From: Megalopta genalis
Lineage: Eukaryota > Arthropoda > Insecta > Hymenoptera > Halictidae
Direction: 5' to 3'
DNA length: 64,000 nt
Assembly (NCBI RefSeq): GCF_051020955.1
Contig: NC_135013.1
Coordinates: forward strand, 43,281,087-43,345,086
This document shows positions 61,091 through 64,000 of this stretch, piece after piece. Every line of letters begins with the position of its first letter. Within the stretch, counting starts at the first letter, position 1. The position numbers and the translations under genes were made by a program. The notes beneath the pieces are model-generated. The model ran no database searches. It saw only the letters and a program-made list of their open reading frames with translations, and had not been told where the DNA came from.

Positions 61091-61288
61091 AGACTGTGGA
61101 TCTCTATGCAAAATAAAAATCAGTTTGTTCAATTTCAGCAAGCATGCGTGAAATAGAAATTTCTTTTTTAGTTTAATAATTTCAATAAGCTGAAAATAAT
61201 ACATAAATATTCTAAAATACTGTTAATATTCTCAATGTTTTATATTTCACGTATCATTTTTATCATAAATTCATAAAATCCTATAGAC
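61091..61288. mobile_element. MITE family B copy in intron 4
   Basis: AGACTGTGGATCTCTATGCA mirrors TCATAAAATCCTATAGAC with mismatches; about 198 bp. Confidence 0.6.
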
Positions 61289-61399
61289 AATTAAAGAGAG
61301 ACATCTATTGATTAACACCTTTCAATGCCTATAGTTTGTCTCTACGTCAACCGATTTCGAAGGTACCGAGACCCACGGAACTCGTTGTTTAAATTTTGT

Positions 61400-61615
61400 T
61401 GTTCTAGGCTCATATAAAATAGTTAAAAAGTAAAATTTTCTAATTAATGTGATCCCTTCAAGCAATCGCAAATTTTTGTACAAATTTTTTAGCAATTGTT
61501 TAGTATATTAGTCCCATTAACGTCTTTAAAAAATTTGGATCGCCATGCACGATTACTATGAAAAAGTTATTCAGTTTTAAAAGACGTTCGAATATGTTCA
61601 TGGTTCACTAAATAT
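61400..61615. mobile_element. Foldback MITE family C, fragment
   Basis: It shares TAGGCTCATATAAAATAGTT and the terminal region CAGTTTTAAAAGACGTTCGA then GTTCATGGTTCACTA with family C (reverse end), diverged. The left half is missing. Confidence 0.5.
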
Positions 61616-62114
61616 ACTCAGTCAATGTTCAACATTTTTATTGCTTAATTTCATAGACTGACATTCCGGAAAGATTGTAGAATAGCTCCACTGTCAAAAT
61701 TCCAGATAATCTACGAAGTTATGACGCGCGAAATGTGGTAAACTTCAAGCTGTTAGGTAGTTACGCCAATCATCCATTTCCGGTCATGCGAATCCATAAA
61801 TGGACCGTCCATTTCCGATTATGCACCATCACGATATTTCCATTTGACTGACCGAATGACAAACTTTGAATCTTTCGTTTTCATGCAAATTCGGTTAAAA
61901 TTATTATTATCGATCTTCTTTTATTTATGCAATTTGTATCATATATGCGCTAATAATTATATGAGATCAAATGAACTTATTGCATGTTCCAATGAAAATC
62001 AAAGTTTAAAAATATAAGATTTTCTCTTCGAAAACAAATTTTAGAAACCAATTCTGATGAGTCGATTGGATCCCTTAATGGTAATAACTAATATACCAAG
62101 TATTTGCGATGCAG

Positions 62115-62315
62115 TCGTAGAACCACAAATAGGATCAAATTATTATTATATAATAATTACATAATATATTATTATATATTACATATATATCATAATATTA
62201 TATATAATAATGTTATTAATTATAATATTATTACATGTTACATATGTAGATATATATTATCTATGTAATTATTATAAAATAATAATAATTTGACCCTGTT
62301 TGTGATTCTATGGCT
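62115..62315. repeat. AT-rich palindrome of about 200 bp
   Basis: GTAGAACCACAAATAGGATC then AAATTATTATTATATAATAA on the left is mirrored on the right (ATTTGACCCTGTTTGTGATT then CTATGG). The centre is TA-rich. It could be a small MITE or a palindrome that grew locally. Confidence 0.65.
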
Positions 62316-62434
62316 AGATCGGAAAACAATAATAGTTATTATATTATTATATAATTATTATATAAGATCATTATCAAATGCGTTATTATATAATTATATG
62401 AATAAGTGAGGATCAAATATTCTCGTCCAAAACT

Positions 62435-62585
62435 TCATTTTTGTTCATTTGCCAATTCTACTTCTTGTAAGTGTAAGAAGCTGACGAATTTTCAAAAGCG
62501 ATTTTCTCGAAAACAAAGCGTCACTGGAAACCTTTTTATTGCACATTCGCCGGTTGTATCGTTAGATTTTTGACAGCCTGTATAA
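62435..62585. repeat. Half copy of the 7750-8375 foldback family
   Basis: CCAATTCTACTTCTTGTAAG, GCGATTTTCTCGAAAACAAA and the end CGCCGGTTGTATCGTTAGAT then AGCCTGTATA correspond in order to 8100-8275. The mirrored half was not found. Confidence 0.5.
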
Positions 62586-63907
62586 TGGTACTGGTCATAA
62601 AGATTTGAAGCATCATGTATAATAACACTGATCGTAAAGACTTGAGAACGTTGAAAATTTTAGTGTAGCTGTTCCGTCCTTGCAGTTGTTCGAGTTTATA
62701 ATTGTGGTAATATCTACGCGTTTCTCAAGTGCGAATATAAAAGCGCAAGTTGCGAGTTCTATCGAACAACAGTACTTACGCATATTACGACAGTAGATTT
62801 GATGCGTTTATTAAAAACGAGCAGAAGAAATATAAAACTGTAGAAAGGTGTAATAATAAAGGTACATTGTTGTATATTAGTTTGATATTCACTGACATTA
62901 TTCATGGAAGAATGAATTTTCTGACCAATTTTTATTTTTCATAAAGATTTAAAGTGTAATTATTATTGACAATTTTGATCTTATTTTTGTCTTGCTTGTT
63001 TAGAACATTAAATGATTTTTATCTCTGTTTCCTAGTTCTTTTAGTTATCTGTATTTTTGACAGGAAATAAATATTTCACTGTAACTGGATTGTATCAGTT
63101 TTCCTGTTGTGGTAAACATTGTCATTTTGCTAAATTAGTTAGTATCAACTGGGAACATTAATAAAGGAGCTGAAAAAAATCAAACTGACGAATACTAACA
63201 TAGTATTATTCTCAACTTACTAAGATTGTTAAAAAAAGTTTCATTTTTTATAAAAATCCATGGTTTAATTATTGGTGACAACTTCAATATAATACTTACT
63301 TGTTTGGGATATTAAATTATATTTATTCGTGTTTTTTGGTTCTTTTTAATTAATTCAATTTCTCCATTGAGATAAATATTTTCATTTTATTAAATGAATG
63401 AATATATACTATATTCTCGTTATTACGTCATCTAATATTCAAAGAATTTGTCAATGTCGATGCATTGTCCTCAACTTATTAAGATTGTTCAAGAAAAATA
63501 TTTCTAACAGGTCACTGCTTCTTAGAATTCATTCTAACCATCATTTGTACAAAGGTCTGCAGTCTAATTATGGAACATTAGAGGCCACCAAATCGATTTC
63601 GAAGAAAATTGACACCGTATCTGAACGTCAGAGTTTCAATCATGACAGGCGAGCCAAAATAAAAGAGCGACTAACTGTTCAGATTGACTTAATAGGAAGC
63701 TGCTACGTCCAGGGAATGCTCTATTTATTCCTCCGGAATCATTTGCGGTTATAACAATGCAACTTCAAATTTGGCGTGGTATGATCGTGAATGACGTATT
63801 GAGATCACACTTTATTGACTGACATTTAATTGTGAATATGTCGATCTACATACTCGAGACTGTTCAGTTACTTTCCTTAGGAAGTGTTAACAAAACGAAG
63901 TATTGAG

Positions 63908-63935
63908 GTCGTCCCATAAGTTCGTGCCGCGAATA
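63908..63935 (+). repeat. Mariner-like terminal repeat, single end
   Basis: GAGGTCGTCCCATAAGTTCG resembles the ends of insect mariner elements. If so, the element continues beyond the window. Only one end is visible. Confidence 0.35.
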
Positions 63936-64000
63936 CGTTTATACTATAAATATACTATAAACTTTATAGCTACTGTTTGCAATGTGTTTAATAAACTGAC

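Larger units (their letters stand above)
59262..64000. other. Intron 4 of the FN3 gene (incomplete), repeats only
   Basis: No fifth exon is visible to the window edge. The intron contains one arm of MITE family D (about 59695-59770), family B (61091-61288), a family C fragment (61400-61615), an AT-rich palindrome (62115-62315), a half copy of the 7750-8375 family and a mariner-like end at 63908. A TATAAAAG with downstream open frame of 64 codons at 62735-62944 is probably chance. Confidence 0.5.

Noticed and set aside
62735..62944. TATAAAAG followed by a 64-codon frame as a small gene
   Set aside because: The frame has no signal peptide or recognised motif, and TATAAAA occurs often by chance in DNA this AT-rich.
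63398..63754. 118-codon frame as a fifth exon of the FN3 gene
   Set aside because: The frame is not FN3-like, I found no acceptor in the needed phase 0 that opens a convincing coding stretch, and the composition before 63560 is intron-like. The segment 63570-63720 is mildly protein-like but unassigned.

Overview
The window looks like nuclear DNA from an insect. It is strongly AT-rich, long stretches lack coding sequence, and exons are short with GT/AG junctions and introns of several kb. It is littered with Tc1/mariner-type, hAT-like and other foldback transposon remnants. A hymenopteran (bee, ant or wasp) fits this texture, but that assignment is inference, because no sequence here identifies a species. 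There are no prokaryotic operons, CRISPR arrays or rRNA genes. Most of the longer open frames are chance ORFs in intron, intergenic or repeat DNA.

The one well-supported protein-coding gene is on the + strand and runs off the right edge. Four coding exons join with matching phases: 35577-35778 (leader and signal peptide), 39904-40045 (first half of a fibronectin type III domain), 53354-53493 (second half) and 59164-59261 (proline-rich linker). Together they give 194 in-frame codons with no stop. The introns are about 4.1, 13.3 and 5.7 kb, so the gene and its introns fill 35.5-64 kb. The product should enter the secretory pathway and expose an FN3 module outside the cell; the family name was not recognised. 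The first exon has a leader crowded with upstream ATGs and two possible in-frame starts.

Left of the gene (1-35.5 kb) is mostly intergenic. It holds a 1.9 kb near-complete palindrome (4506-6443), a tRNA-derived SINE (about 9840-9945), a LINE ORF1 fragment apparently nested in a hAT-like repeat (18.3-19.15 kb), a dead Tc1 transposase gene (21.18-22.05 kb), a minisatellite that reverses direction at its centre (22.67-22.99 kb), a pair of 220 bp palindromic MITEs (22372-22590 and 33075-33294) and a Ty3/gypsy pol fragment (27.4-27.68 kb). Two CpG-rich blocks (3.54-4.1 kb and 20.22-20.6 kb) carry open frames that may be first exons of unrecognised genes.

Inside the gene, intron 1 holds an internally deleted mariner-type element (35.88-36.38 kb), a GC-rich block and a probable solo LTR (about 37.99-38.3 kb). 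Introns 2 and 3 hold further foldback elements and a 636 bp hAT-like element (47348-47983). The strongest non-genic theme is the number of independent foldback (arm-to-arm inverted) families: at least seven can be told apart by eye, several with copies both inside and outside the gene.
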